In this document: piece after piece, positions 45,877 through 55,313 of the stretch | Layout of the letters: every line of letters begins with the position of its first letter | How positions within the stretch are numbered: position 1 is the stretch's first letter | Origin: Limnobaculum xujianqingii | Lineage (GTDB): Bacteria > Pseudomonadota > Gammaproteobacteria > Enterobacterales > Enterobacteriaceae | NCBI RefSeq assembly: GCF_013394855.1 | Contig: NZ_JABMLK010000001.1 | Span: 2,809,501 to 2,873,500, forward strand | Direction: 5' to 3' | DNA: 64,000 nucleotides | Program-made: the position numbers and the translations under genes | Notes under the pieces: generated by a model | The model's input: only the letters and a program-made list of their open reading frames with translations | Databases searched by the model: none | Told to the model about the DNA's origin: nothing

Positions 45877-46017
45877 ATGCAGGTACTAAGTTCTCTACGC
45901 TCCGCTAAACAGCGCCATCCAGACTGCAAAGTAGTACGCCGCCGGGGTAAAATCTACGTTATATGCAAAACCAACCCACGATTTAAAGCAGTACAGGGTG
46001 GAAAGAAAAAGCGTTAA
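45877..46017 (+). CDS. ykgO: alternative 50S ribosomal protein L36 (zinc-independent, YkgO type)
   Basis: 46-residue protein [18 protein letters not shown]..., very close to E. coli YkgO (rpmJ2). It lacks the CxxC zinc ligands of normal L36 and replaces it in ribosomes under zinc limitation. Too short for usual ORF cut-offs. Ribosome site AGGAG; Zur box directly upstream. In many enterics it is paired with ykgM (L31B); no such gene is adjacent here. Confidence 0.93.
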   Translation: MQVLSSLRSAKQRHPDCKVVRRRGKIYVICKTNPRFKAVQGGKKKR

Positions 46018-46166
46018 CCATTATCCCTTTCGATTTAGTGAAAAGCACTCTCCCAGTGAGTGCTTACTAACTATTTATCTTTACCCATTAACTTTTCAAG
46101 TAATCCGCATCAAATACTGAAAAAATAAATATCCATAATAATCATGATAATAATTTTATCTTCGCA

Positions 46167-46192
46167 ATTAAGTTAGTAACCACTAACTTAAT
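46167..46192. promoter_or_regulatory. perfect palindrome upstream of the hydrolase-leuCD genes
   Basis: Eleven-base arms ATTAAGTTAGT (46167-46177) and ACTAACTTAAT (46182-46192) around AACC. It lies 145 bases before the hydrolase ATG, in a 320-base AT-rich gap with nothing else recognised beyond a weak hairpin AAGCACTC/GAGTGCTT (46043-46065) behind the L36 gene. Possible operator for the LysR-type regulator at 49663-50586. Confidence 0.5.
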
Positions 46193-46337
46193 CGGTATCT
46201 ATCCCCCTGTTTATTGCTCGCTTTTTAACCTCATTCAACACACTTTGTATTTAATCCGTTCACATAACGCTCTATTGTTAATACCAAGAGGCTATTTACA
46301 ATACTTAAAAACGATCTAATAGCGGGAGGATGTCGCA

Positions 46338-47222
46338 ATGTTGGCTGGATTAGAACAAAAAAAATGCAAAGTTAATCATATAGATATTAGTTATCGCACT
46401 ACCGGTCAGGGGCCTGCACTGCTGATGCTGCATGGTCATCCCCAAACCCATATGATGTGGCATAAGGTGGCTCCGGCTCTGGCACAGCACTTTACCATTG
46501 TGACTGCCGATCTGCGTGGATACGGTGACAGTGACAAACCGGTGTCACCACCAGACCAAAGCCTCTATTCCAAACGCCTGATGGCTCAGGATATGTATGA
46601 GTTGATGAACAAACTGGGATTCTCTCAATTCTATGTATTGGCGCACGACAGAGGCGCTCGCGTAGCCCACCGTCTGGCTTTAGACCATCCAGACGCAGTA
46701 TCAGGAATGGTACTGCTGGATATCGCCCCAACGCTGGCGATGTATCGCCAAACCGATGAAAAATTTGCCCGCGCCTATTGGCACTGGTTCACATTGATTC
46801 GCCCTACCCCTTTCCCGGAAAAATTAATTGAAAGCGATCCCTTACTTTATCTGCATAGCGTAATGGGCGTTCGCAGTGCCGGAATGGCGTCATTTACCCC
46901 ACATGCACTGGCTGAATACCAACGTTGCCTGAGCCTTCCCGGTAGCGCTTATGGCGTTTGTGAAGACTATCGGGCCAGCGCCGGTATTGACCTGGAACAT
47001 GACCAGCACGATCTGGATAGAGGACACCAGGTTACCAGCCCGATGCTGGCGCTGTGGGGACAGCACGGAGCAATAGAGCAATGCTTTGATGCGCTGGCAG
47101 AATGGAAAAAAGTGGCGACCAATGTTCGAGGCAAAGCCATGCCGTCCGGTCACTACATTGCTGAAGAAGTTCCTGAGCAGCTCACCCGAGAAGTGCTGGA
47201 CTTTTTTGCCTCCATTCGCTGA
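46338..47222 (+). CDS. alpha/beta hydrolase, haloacetate (fluoroacetate) dehalogenase-like
   Basis: 294 residues. Nucleophile Asp104 in AHDRGAR, with Arg105 and Arg108 that hold the carboxylate, acid Asp128 (LLDIAPT), His149 and Trp150 (YWHWF) that form the halide pocket, a Tyr at 211, and His272 (SGHYIAEE). These match the residues I recall for fluoroacetate dehalogenase with constant offsets (6, then 8). Such enzymes turn haloacetate into glycolate. Linked to the leuC/leuD pair 52 bases downstream, so the true substrate may be another small carboxylate. Confidence 0.8.
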   Translation: MLAGLEQKKCKVNHIDISYRTTGQGPALLMLHGHPQTHMMWHKVAPALAQHFTIVTADLRGYGDSDKPVSPPDQSLYSKRLMAQDMYELMNKLGFSQFYVLAHDRGARVAHRLALDHPDAVSGMVLLDIAPTLAMYRQTDEKFARAYWHWFTLIRPTPFPEKLIESDPLLYLHSVMGVRSAGMASFTPHALAEYQRCLSLPGSAYGVCEDYRASAGIDLEHDQHDLDRGHQVTSPMLALWGQHGAIEQCFDALAEWKKVATNVRGKAMPSGHYIAEEVPEQLTREVLDFFASIR

Positions 47223-47274
47223 GGGGCGTGGCCTTTTCAATGCCAACCATAAAATTAATCAAGAGAACAACACC

Positions 47275-48699
47275 ATGGCTTGTGCAAAAACCTTATATCG
47301 AAAACTGATTGATTCCCATACTGTCCGTGAACTGGACGATCAGGGCAATGTACTATTGTATATCGATCGCTCCATCCTGAATGAGTACACCAGCCCGCAG
47401 GCATTCAGCGGACTAAGAGAGAAAAACCGCAAGGCATGGCGACCAGAAAGCGTCTTGCTGAACGTGGACCACGTAAACCCTACCCGTCCAGTGCGCGATG
47501 ACAAAATGACCGATCCTGGCGGCCAGTTGCAGGTTGATTACTTCCGTGAAAACAGTCGCGATTTTGGTATAGAGCTGTTTGATGTTTTAGATACCCGTCA
47601 GGGCATTGAACACGTAGTCGCACCGGAACAAGGTTTTGTATTACCCGGCATGGTGATTGCAGCGGGTGACAGCCATACCACCACTTATGGTGCCCTCGGC
47701 GCTTTTGGTTTTGGTATTGGTACTTCTGAAATTGAGCACTTTCTGGCAACCCAAACTCTGGCCTACAAGCGACTGAAAACCATGCGGGTTAAGGTCAGCG
47801 GTAAACTCGGCCCGGCGGTGACGGCCAAAGATATCATTATGCTGCTGATTCAGAAGATTGGCGCTTCCGGCGCTACCGGTTTTGCCATCGAGTTTACCGG
47901 CCCGGTAATTACTCAGCTCAGTGTTGAAGGTCGAATGACCATCTGCAATATGGCGGTAGAAGCCGGTGCACGAGGTGCCTTTATGGCGCCGGATGAAAAG
48001 GTGTATCAATATCTGCAGGACAAGCCCCGTGCACCAAAAGGCGAAATGTGGGAATTAGCACTGCAATCATGGCAGAACTTATATACCGATGAGGGTGCGG
48101 AATTCGATCGGGAAATAGAACTGGATTGCGATAAGCTCGAACCCATGGTGACTTGGGGTATCAGCCCGGATCAGGCCGATAATATCAGCGGCGTACTACC
48201 TGACCCGGCAGATGAAAAAGATCCTCAGAAGCGTCTGGCTCAGGAAAAAGCGCTGGCCTATATGGCGCTTAAGCCAGGTACGCGTTTAACCGATATTCCA
48301 ATTTCTCACGCCTTTATTGGTTCCTGTACCAATGGGCGGATTGAAGATCTTCGTCTGGCGGCAGAAGTGCTGAAAGGTAAGAAAATTGCCCCACACGTAA
48401 GAGGCATGATTATTCCCGGCTCTACACTGGTACGGCAACAGGCGGAACAGGAAGGTCTGGCGAAAATCTTTATCGATGCCGGTTTCGAGTGGCGTCAATC
48501 GGGCTGTTCTATGTGTCTGGCGATGAATGAAGACGTACTGGAACCCGGCGATCGCTGCGCCTCCAGCACCAACCGTAACTTTGCCGGTCGACAGGGTGCC
48601 GGTTCCCACACCCATTTAATGAGCCCGGCGATGGTCGCGGCGGCGGCAATCGCCGGACATCTGGCCGATGTGCGTTCAATCAACGGTGGAGAACAATAA
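47275..48699 (+). CDS. isopropylmalate dehydratase-type large subunit (LeuC2)
   Basis: 474-residue aconitase-family large subunit. Fe-S cysteines in GSCTNGR and GCSMC, active-site words AGDSHTTTYGALGAFGFGIG. Start at ATG 47275; upstream in-frame sequence overlaps the hydrolase gene. The gene is not in a leuABCD operon, so it is probably a second, specialised hydro-lyase acting on isopropylmalate-like or methylmalate/citraconate-type acids. The TAATG junction couples it to the small subunit. Confidence 0.85.
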   Translation: MACAKTLYRKLIDSHTVRELDDQGNVLLYIDRSILNEYTSPQAFSGLREKNRKAWRPESVLLNVDHVNPTRPVRDDKMTDPGGQLQVDYFRENSRDFGIELFDVLDTRQGIEHVVAPEQGFVLPGMVIAAGDSHTTTYGALGAFGFGIGTSEIEHFLATQTLAYKRLKTMRVKVSGKLGPAVTAKDIIMLLIQKIGASGATGFAIEFTGPVITQLSVEGRMTICNMAVEAGARGAFMAPDEKVYQYLQDKPRAPKGEMWELALQSWQNLYTDEGAEFDREIELDCDKLEPMVTWGISPDQADNISGVLPDPADEKDPQKRLAQEKALAYMALKPGTRLTDIPISHAFIGSCTNGRIEDLRLAAEVLKGKKIAPHVRGMIIPGSTLVRQQAEQEGLAKIFIDAGFEWRQSGCSMCLAMNEDVLEPGDRCASSTNRNFAGRQGAGSHTHLMSPAMVAAAAIAGHLADVRSINGGEQ

Positions 48700-49313
48700 T
48701 GCAAACTTTCACAGTAGTAACAGGGAAAGTGGCACCGATGATGGATGCCAATATTGATACCGATGTCATTATGCCAAAGCAGTTTTTGAAGGGTATCGAT
48801 CGTCAAAATCTGGATCGCGGCCTGTTCTTTGACCTGCGTCTGTTGCCCGATGGCCAGCCCAATCCGGAGTTTATCCTCAATCGCCCGGAGTGGCACGGTA
48901 GTTCATTTATGGTGGTTGGCCCTAACTTTGGCTGCGGCTCCAGTCGTGAGCATGCAGTATGGGGCTTGCAGCAAACCGGCATTCGCGCCCTGATTGGTAC
49001 CTCATTTGCCGGTATCTTTGCGGATAACTGTCAGCGCAACGGCGTACTGCTGATTTGCTTAACGCCGGAGCAGGTTGCGGAAGTGGCAGCGGTGGCTGGT
49101 GAACCACAACACAATACGATCAGTATTGATTTGTCGGTGCAACAGATTCAGTTGGATGATGGTCGGGTAATTGGCTTTAAGCTGGATGAGAGAAACAGGC
49201 TGGCGCTGATGAAGGGATTGGATGCGATTGGGGTGACGATGGAGTATCAGGGGGAGATTAGAGATTTTGAGAAGCGGTATGGGGTAGGGAGTCCTTGGTT
49301 GGGGATTAATTGA
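48699..49313 (+). CDS. isopropylmalate dehydratase-type small subunit (LeuD2)
   Basis: 204-residue swivel-domain partner: NIDTDVIMPKQFLK, NFGCGSSREHAVWGL and SFAGIFADNCQRNGVLL. Forms a heterodimer with the preceding large subunit. The last 35 codons use almost only G or T in third position (GGG, AGA, TTG), giving 51 G against 9 C in 49201-49320, unlike the rest of the gene. The protein looks intact. Confidence 0.85.
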   Translation: MQTFTVVTGKVAPMMDANIDTDVIMPKQFLKGIDRQNLDRGLFFDLRLLPDGQPNPEFILNRPEWHGSSFMVVGPNFGCGSSREHAVWGLQQTGIRALIGTSFAGIFADNCQRNGVLLICLTPEQVAEVAAVAGEPQHNTISIDLSVQQIQLDDGRVIGFKLDERNRLALMKGLDAIGVTMEYQGEIRDFEKRYGVGSPWLGIN

Positions 49314-49340
49314 GAACTGTAAATATTTAGCCCGGATCAA

Positions 49341-49616
49341 TTTCGTCCACTAATCGTGCAGAATATAGATTAGCTTTCGTGCAAGTGGCCGAGCAAGGGG
49401 CGTTAGGGCGAACGCCCCCTGCACCCCCGCGCCTTCGCACCCGAATCCAGGTCGCTACGCGACTTCCCTCCGCCTTCATTCAGCCTTAACGCACCGGCAC
49501 TGATTCGCTCCAGGCGAAGCAGTGCCTCGCCAAACATCCATGTTTGGCGTGCTGGCTTCTCTCAGTTGTCGGCTGGAATTCCAGTGCTTAATGAGAAGGG
49601 CAAAAACAAGGTCAAA
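49341..49616 (+). repeat. dispersed structured repeat, family B, copy 2
   Basis: Begins TTTCGTCCAC, ends AAGGTCAAAA, in the leuD2-LysR gap. Hairpins: GGGGCGTT/AACGCCCC, GTCGC/GCGAC, GGCACTG/CAGTGCC, GCCAAACAT/ATGTTTGGC. Very similar to copy 3 (56404-56673) in opposite orientation, more diverged from copy 1. Confidence 0.82.
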
Positions 49617-49662
49617 ATTAAGAGCAAAAGCAAATTGGAGAGTGGCTCTTCACAGAAAGGAT

Positions 49663-50586
49663 TTATTCCTCTATATCTGCCCACTTAAAATAGAGTTGCA
49701 GGAATTCTACGCAGACTTTTAGTTTGGCGGAGTTTGAGAGGCGCATGGGGTATACCGCCCAGATGTCGGCATTTTGGGTATATTCTGGTAGTACGTTGAT
49801 CAGTTTGCCTTCGTCAATATAGCGCTTGGCATCCCACATGGAGCGCAGGAAGATACCGTGGCCTTCCAGGCCCCATTGCAGCACGATAGCACCACTGTTG
49901 GAGGAAAGTCGGCCGTCAACCCGGATAGTTTGTGGTTTTTCATCTTTGTCACTTAATAGCCAGCTGCCAAAAGGGGTATCCCGCTCTTTGATCACCAGAC
50001 AGTCGTGATGGACTAAATCATCCAGGGTTTCGGGCTGGCCTTTAACGGCCAGATAGTCTGGTGAAGCGCAAAGCACACGCTGGTTATCCAGCAGTTTTTT
50101 TGCCATATATTGATTCGGCAAATCGCTGCCGACGCGGATTTCTAAATCAAAGCCCTCTGCAACCAAATCGATAACGTGGTCTGAAGTAACCAGTTGGATA
50201 GCCAGATTAGGATACTGCTTTGCCAGTTGGGAAATTGCCGGGGCGACAAACTGGCGACCAAAGCCAAAAGAGCTGACAATACGCAATGTGCCCTGCGGTT
50301 CATGGCGCGCCTCTGAAACGTCACTGATAAAGTCGTCGAGATCCCCCAGAATCCTGTCTGCCCACACCCTGGCTTTCTCGCCCTCTTCTGTTAATACAAT
50401 GCTGCGGGTACTGCGATGAAACAGTTTTATATCCAGTACCTTTTCCAGCACATTAATCCGTTTACTGATGTAAGCGGGAGATACTCCCAGCTCAACGGCA
50501 GCTTTAGCAAAGCTATGCTTTCTGACTACGGTGAGAAAAACCCGTAAATCTTCATTTAACGGCAATGGAGAGCGGCTAATCGACAT
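49663..50586 (-). CDS. LysR-type transcriptional regulator
   Basis: 307 residues: N-terminal winged HTH (AKAAVELGVSPAYISKRINVLE, LFHRSTRSIVLTEEGE) and a periplasmic-binding-like effector domain (GTLRIVSSFGFGRQFVAPAI, LVAEGFDLEIRVG). Resembles DmlR-like regulators of malate-type acids in length and wording. Convergent with leuC2-leuD2 and likely their regulator; divergent from ygjV over 335 bases with two CRP-like sites. Confidence 0.85.
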   Translation of the reverse strand: MSISRSPLPLNEDLRVFLTVVRKHSFAKAAVELGVSPAYISKRINVLEKVLDIKLFHRSTRSIVLTEEGEKARVWADRILGDLDDFISDVSEARHEPQGTLRIVSSFGFGRQFVAPAISQLAKQYPNLAIQLVTSDHVIDLVAEGFDLEIRVGSDLPNQYMAKKLLDNQRVLCASPDYLAVKGQPETLDDLVHHDCLVIKERDTPFGSWLLSDKDEKPQTIRVDGRLSSNSGAIVLQWGLEGHGIFLRSMWDAKRYIDEGKLINVLPEYTQNADIWAVYPMRLSNSAKLKVCVEFLQLYFKWADIEE

Positions 50587-50766
50587 AAAAATAACCCTGA
50601 AGTAAAACGATACACCTTAAAGCAAACTGCCAGATGGGCTTTCTGTTTTATTATTGTTTAAGGTTCTATGATTTTATAAACAGAAACCCCGATTAACTCA
50701 GGAATATCCTGATATCTGACTATATTTTAACCCTGCTAACAATGCTATGGGAGCACTCGATTAAAG

Positions 50767-50782
50767 TGTGATAAACTTCACA
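50767..50782. promoter_or_regulatory. CRP site 1 in the LysR-ygjV gap
   Basis: TGTGATAAACTTCACA is a perfect TGTGA-N6-TCACA site. About 180 bases before the LysR start and 140 before ygjV. Confidence 0.75.
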
Positions 50783-50847
50783 TTAATTAGTGACTGAAAC
50801 AGCCATTCCCGAAATGACCTGATCAAGAGTATCTCTGAACCAACCTG

Positions 50848-50863
50848 AGTGATGCGATTCACT
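50848..50863. promoter_or_regulatory. CRP-like site 2 in the LysR-ygjV gap
   Basis: AGTGATGCGATTCACT, symmetric GTGA-N6-TCAC, 58 bases before the ygjV ATG. Position suits direct activation of ygjV. The remainder of the gap shows only AT-rich promoter-like DNA. Confidence 0.6.
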
Positions 50864-50921
50864 TCTCACGTTTTATTATCTGCAAAAAAATAACATTGTT
50901 TTCTGTAAGGAAATTCTGGTC

Positions 50922-51521
50922 ATGACATTTTATTGGGCCGCGCAGGCCGTGGGCGGCGTGGCGTTTCTGGTAGGTATTACCATGTTTTTTAACCGCAACG
51001 AACGCGGTTTTAAATATCAACTTTCTGCCTACTCAACCATCATGAGCTGTCACTTCTTTATGATGGGTGCCAATGCTGCCGCAATGAGCGTACTACTTAG
51101 CGCAATACGTACTATCACCTCTATCTGGTGGCGTAATCTTTGGGTAATGATGATTTTTATTACTCTGACGCTAATCTTAGCCACCATGAAAATTCAGCAC
51201 CCGATTGAGGCACTGCCAATTGCCGGGACTATTGCCAGTACCTGGGCGATGTTCCGTACACATGGTTTAAAGATGCGCAGCATTATGTGGTGCTCAACCG
51301 CCTGTTGGGTTACCCACAATATTTGGGCTGGCTCCATTGGCGGAACCCTGATTGAAGGGAGCTTTCTGCTGATGAACGGCTTCAACATTATTCGCTTCTA
51401 CCGTATGCAAAAACGCGGTATCGACCCATTTGCCATTGAAAGCAAAGTGGTTAAAGCGGCAGAAGAAGAAAGAGCATTAGAAGAACAGCGCCCGGAAGAA
51501 AAAGTAGTAGAACAAAAGTAA
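50922..51521 (+). CDS. ygjV: inner-membrane protein YgjV
   Basis: 199-residue membrane protein with about six helices; words GGVAFLVGITMFFNRNERGF, FMMGANAAAMSVLLSAIRT and SIGGTLIEGSFLLMNG match E. coli YgjV (183 residues). The C-terminal Glu-rich tail (EEERALEEQRPEEK) is longer than in E. coli. Function unknown. AAGGA upstream; hairpin 51520-51545 (AAGCCCGCG / CGCGTGGGCTT) directly at its stop is a probable terminator. Confidence 0.85.
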   Translation: MTFYWAAQAVGGVAFLVGITMFFNRNERGFKYQLSAYSTIMSCHFFMMGANAAAMSVLLSAIRTITSIWWRNLWVMMIFITLTLILATMKIQHPIEALPIAGTIASTWAMFRTHGLKMRSIMWCSTACWVTHNIWAGSIGGTLIEGSFLLMNGFNIIRFYRMQKRGIDPFAIESKVVKAAEEERALEEQRPEEKVVEQK

Positions 51522-51545
51522 GCCCGCGTTTTATCGCGTGGGCTT
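51520..51545 (+). terminator. hairpin at the ygjV stop
   Basis: Arms AAGCCCGCG and CGCGTGGGCTT with one unpaired T and a TTTTAT loop. No U-run follows, so termination is likely weak or Rho-assisted. Confidence 0.5.
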
Positions 51546-51593
51546 AACAGACTGATGACAAAGTCTACTAGCTCAGTTTAGTCCCTTAATAGA

Positions 51594-51805
51594 GCCAATC
51601 GATGGGAGGGACGGGTGTTGGGGTCGACTTGGCGCAAGCGCTGGCCCGCAGGGTGAAACACCGCAAGGTGTTTCATAACCGCCCCTAACCCGGCCAAGCC
51701 CATCGCGCTCCGTAGCTAAGTACAGAGTGTTTACCGACCGTTATCGGGGCCGATATAAGCAGAGAGTTTTTACGGTCGGAATATTTGCAGATGCTAATTT
51801 ATTAG
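51594..51805 (-). repeat. dispersed structured repeat, family A, copy 3
   Basis: Reverse orientation. On the - strand: AATATTCCGACCG pairing with CGGTCGG, then CTCTGTACTTAG, CGATGGG pairing with CCCATCG at the end, and an inserted hairpin GAAACACC-TTGC-GGTGTTTC. Fills the gap between ygjV and the selB stop. Confidence 0.75.
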
Positions 51806-51818
51806 GTTTGTCAGCAAC

Positions 51819-53699
51819 CTAATCCAAAAACAACCCCTGATCGCGAAGTAAGTGGTCGTTGCCACGCCGGCGGGTAAAGCCGCTGCGGTCAAAAAACTCC
51901 AGAACCTGAATCGCCAGCTTACGCCCTACTCCCAGCCGATCGCGAAAATCGGCTGCGCAGGTGCTGCCCTGCGTGGTGTGCATAGTACGAATCAAATCGG
52001 CAAACTGGCGAATACGACCACTCAGATAATAGCGATCGCGAACCACTGCGGTAATGTGACCCAGCTGCGCCGCTTTACGCAATACGCCTCTCACCAACTG
52101 CTCATCCAGCGCCAGCTCGGCGGCTAAATCCCGCACCCAGTAAGGGTCATCACCAAATATCTCTTCTATACGTTGCCATATCGCCTGTTCATCAGGAGTG
52201 AATGCCAGACTAAACTCCGGCAGATGCAACCATCCCCGGCTGTTGCTCAGACGCTTGTCTGCCAGCAGCATATCAATCAGCGAGAACACCAGCGCTTCCG
52301 GCTCAGAGGGTAACGCCATGCGACGTAGTCTGGCTCGCCCTACACCCAACTGATCTAAATGTTGCTGATGGAAATCTCTCAGAGTATCAATCAACCGTTG
52401 TTGGAACTCCTGCACTTTTTCCTGTTGCAGAGCGGTATCACCCACCACTTTACAGCCTGATGCCGTTAACAGTATTTGCAGCCCATCGTCAGTTAACTGA
52501 CGCGCCCAGCCAAATGCTTTAAGGGATAAACTGCCTTCTGCCAGACGCAGCTGTAAAGCCTGCATATCATTTTGTGCCTGACTGAGCTGGTTAAGCTTTT
52601 CAAGATATTCCGGCTGGCGCTTACCTCTGCGCGGTGGCTGAAGTAACAACACTCGCGCACCGCCCAACGTTTCACGGGCGCTGATATCACGCACAATAAT
52701 GCGATCGTTCTCCGCCAGCAGTAAGGCTTCATCCAGCACCAGCTCCACTAATACGTCACTGCCAGCGCTAACCGCCCCTTCCTGTAACAGAGAAATACGG
52801 CCGGTAATATGGTTAACTGAATGATGCAAATGTACCGACTGCCAGTGGCGAAGTGGCTTATCACAATGCAGGATCGCAAGGACCCGGTCTCCGGCTTCTG
52901 GTGGCGTTTGCTGCAATAGCCAGTCTCCGCGATTTACATCCTGCTTACCCATATCGCCGGTAATGTTTAACGCAATACGCTCACCGGCACCCGCCCGCTC
53001 TGCCGGTTGATTCTGAGCGTGGATACTTCTTACCCGCACCGGTCGATTAACCCCCGTCAGCCACAGGGTATCCCCTACGCTAACCTGTCCGCTAAATGCG
53101 GTGCCGGTGACCACCAGGCCGCTACCTTTGATAGTAAAACTACGGTCAACCGCCAGGCGAAAGCGATGGATTGATGCTTCATTATCTTCGATTCGGTGCT
53201 GATATAAATTAATTAAATGCTCGCGCAGTTCCGGGATACCCGTCCCCTGTGGAGCCGCGGTGACAAAGATCGGGCAATCATCCCAACCCTGAGTACTTAG
53301 CTCATCGGTAATCTGGCTTTTGACGCTGGCAATACGCTCAGGCGTGACCCGATCCGCCTTGGTTAAGGCGACGGTAATGGCAGGAATACCCACCAGGCGT
53401 AAAATCGCCAAATGCTCCCGGGTTTGCGCCATGATGCCGTCGTCACAGGCCACCACCAGCAGGGCATGTTGAACACCGTCAACACCAGCCAGCATATTTG
53501 CCAAAAACTTTTCATGACCCGGAACGTCGATAAAACCCAGCACCTGACCATCTTCCAATGGTAAGAAGACATAGCCTAAATCAATGGTCATTCCACGGCG
53601 TTTTTCTTCCGGCAGGCGATCGGTGCTGCCTGCTCCGGTCAGTGCTTGCAGCAGCGTGGATTTTCCGTGGTCAACGTGTCCGGCGGTGGCAATAATCAT
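51819..53699 (-). CDS. selB: selenocysteine-specific elongation factor SelB
   Basis: Brings Sec-tRNA to UGA codons marked by a SECIS hairpin. 626 residues: EF-Tu-like GTPase part ([23 protein letters not shown]), translation beta-barrels, and four C-terminal winged helices that bind SECIS RNA (from about residue 380). Overlaps selA by four bases, so the pair is coupled, as in E. coli. Confidence 0.96.
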   Translation of the reverse strand: MIIATAGHVDHGKSTLLQALTGAGSTDRLPEEKRRGMTIDLGYVFLPLEDGQVLGFIDVPGHEKFLANMLAGVDGVQHALLVVACDDGIMAQTREHLAILRLVGIPAITVALTKADRVTPERIASVKSQITDELSTQGWDDCPIFVTAAPQGTGIPELREHLINLYQHRIEDNEASIHRFRLAVDRSFTIKGSGLVVTGTAFSGQVSVGDTLWLTGVNRPVRVRSIHAQNQPAERAGAGERIALNITGDMGKQDVNRGDWLLQQTPPEAGDRVLAILHCDKPLRHWQSVHLHHSVNHITGRISLLQEGAVSAGSDVLVELVLDEALLLAENDRIIVRDISARETLGGARVLLLQPPRRGKRQPEYLEKLNQLSQAQNDMQALQLRLAEGSLSLKAFGWARQLTDDGLQILLTASGCKVVGDTALQQEKVQEFQQRLIDTLRDFHQQHLDQLGVGRARLRRMALPSEPEALVFSLIDMLLADKRLSNSRGWLHLPEFSLAFTPDEQAIWQRIEEIFGDDPYWVRDLAAELALDEQLVRGVLRKAAQLGHITAVVRDRYYLSGRIRQFADLIRTMHTTQGSTCAADFRDRLGVGRKLAIQVLEFFDRSGFTRRRGNDHLLRDQGLFLD

Positions 53700-55087
53700 G
53701 CTAACAACATCTCCAGCAATTCAGATTCATCTTCAAGGCAGCGCAAATCCAACCATAGCTTTCCTTCCTGTATCCGACCAATCACCGGTTTTGGCAGCGC
53801 GCGCCATTTTTCCGCCAGCGCTTCCAGCGTTCGGCCGCGGCCATCTTTTGGCTCGAAAGTCAGGGCATAGCTGGGCAGACGATCGACCGGTAATGAACCG
53901 CTGCCAATTTGTGACAGGCAAGGCTCTGTCTGTACGGTGAAATGTCCGCCGTAACAGGCCTGTAATGGCGATAATAACTGCATTGCCATTCCTTGCATTT
54001 CAGCCGCATCACGGCTTAACAAACGTAGAGTCGGCAGGGAATAAGCTAAACGTTCTGGCTGTTGGTAAAGGCGTAATGTAGCTTCCAGCGCCGCCAGCGT
54101 TAGCTTTCCGGCGCGCAGGGCGCGTTTTAATGGGTGACGCTGGATTTTCTCAATCCACTTTTTCGAACCAAGGATAATCCCCGCCTGCGGGCCGCCCAGC
54201 AATTTATCACCGGAAAATGTCACTAAATCCACACCCGCCGCAATCAGGTCTTGGGGCATTGGCTCAGCAGGTAAATCATACTGCTGTAAATCGATTAATG
54301 AGCCGCTACCAAGATCAGTGGCTACCGGCAAATTCAGCTCTCGACCCAGTGCCACCAGCTCCGACTCATCAACCGCAGCAGTAAAACCCTGAATACTGTA
54401 ATTGCTGGTATGCACTTTCATTAACAACCCGGTGCTTTCGCTCACCGCATCACGGTAATCACGCAGGTGGGTACGGTTGGTCGTACCCACTTCCACCAGC
54501 TTACACCCCGCCTGACGCATCACATCCGGCACCCGGAATGCGCCGCCAATTTCCACCAGCTCACCACGAGAAACGATAACTTCTTTATCTGCTGCTACCG
54601 CAGCCAGCATCAGCATCACCGCAGCGGCATTGTTATTCACAATACAGGCCGCTTCAGCGCCAGTTAATTCACTCAGCAGCTCGGAAATCACATTATCCCG
54701 ATGGCCGCGCCCGGCACCGTCCAGATCGTACTCCAGCGTCACCGCATGACGCATGGCGCTGGCAACTTCATCAATCGCCTCTTCTGCCAACAGCGCCCGC
54801 CCCAGATTGGTATGCAGCACGGTTCCACTCAGGTTGAATACCGGTTGTAAACCGCTGCGCTGTTTCTGCGTCAGATGATGGCTAACCGCCTCAATCCAGT
54901 TGTGGCTCCACTCAGGTAATCGATTGAACTGGCTAATCTCCTGTCGGGCCTGCTGCTGTAAATGACGCAGCGACGCCACCACCAGATGTTGACCGAATTG
55001 AACCAATAGCGGCTCCATATCCGGCTCATTAAGTAAGCGATCCACCGAGGGAAGCTGGCTGTACAGGGATTGAGTTTGATTATTCAT
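53696..55087 (-). CDS. selA: L-seryl-tRNA(Sec) selenium transferase SelA
   Basis: PLP enzyme converting Ser-tRNA(Sec) to Sec-tRNA(Sec). 463 residues, the E. coli length. PLP lysine is Lys295 in [23 protein letters not shown] and [12 protein letters not shown] are typical. Its substrate tRNA gene selC is at 35769-35863, and the selenoprotein user, formate dehydrogenase, is at the right edge. Confidence 0.96.
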   Translation of the reverse strand: MNNQTQSLYSQLPSVDRLLNEPDMEPLLVQFGQHLVVASLRHLQQQARQEISQFNRLPEWSHNWIEAVSHHLTQKQRSGLQPVFNLSGTVLHTNLGRALLAEEAIDEVASAMRHAVTLEYDLDGAGRGHRDNVISELLSELTGAEAACIVNNNAAAVMLMLAAVAADKEVIVSRGELVEIGGAFRVPDVMRQAGCKLVEVGTTNRTHLRDYRDAVSESTGLLMKVHTSNYSIQGFTAAVDESELVALGRELNLPVATDLGSGSLIDLQQYDLPAEPMPQDLIAAGVDLVTFSGDKLLGGPQAGIILGSKKWIEKIQRHPLKRALRAGKLTLAALEATLRLYQQPERLAYSLPTLRLLSRDAAEMQGMAMQLLSPLQACYGGHFTVQTEPCLSQIGSGSLPVDRLPSYALTFEPKDGRGRTLEALAEKWRALPKPVIGRIQEGKLWLDLRCLEDESELLEMLLA

Positions 55088-55313
55088 GAGTGCGACCTGT
55101 TAAAAATCAATGACGCTAATATATCGGCTCAGCGCCATAACGTGAAGCGTAAGCTGCTCAGGGCGTGAATGATATCGATGAAATGGTGAAATCAGTCAAT
55201 GGCGGCTACGCTTAATAGCAGTCAGCATAATTTTTATGCTGTATGGATGCGGCCCGTTTTACTTCCGCTCATCCCTCTTTTTATTCCGTCAGCGCTACAA
55301 GGTGATAATCACT

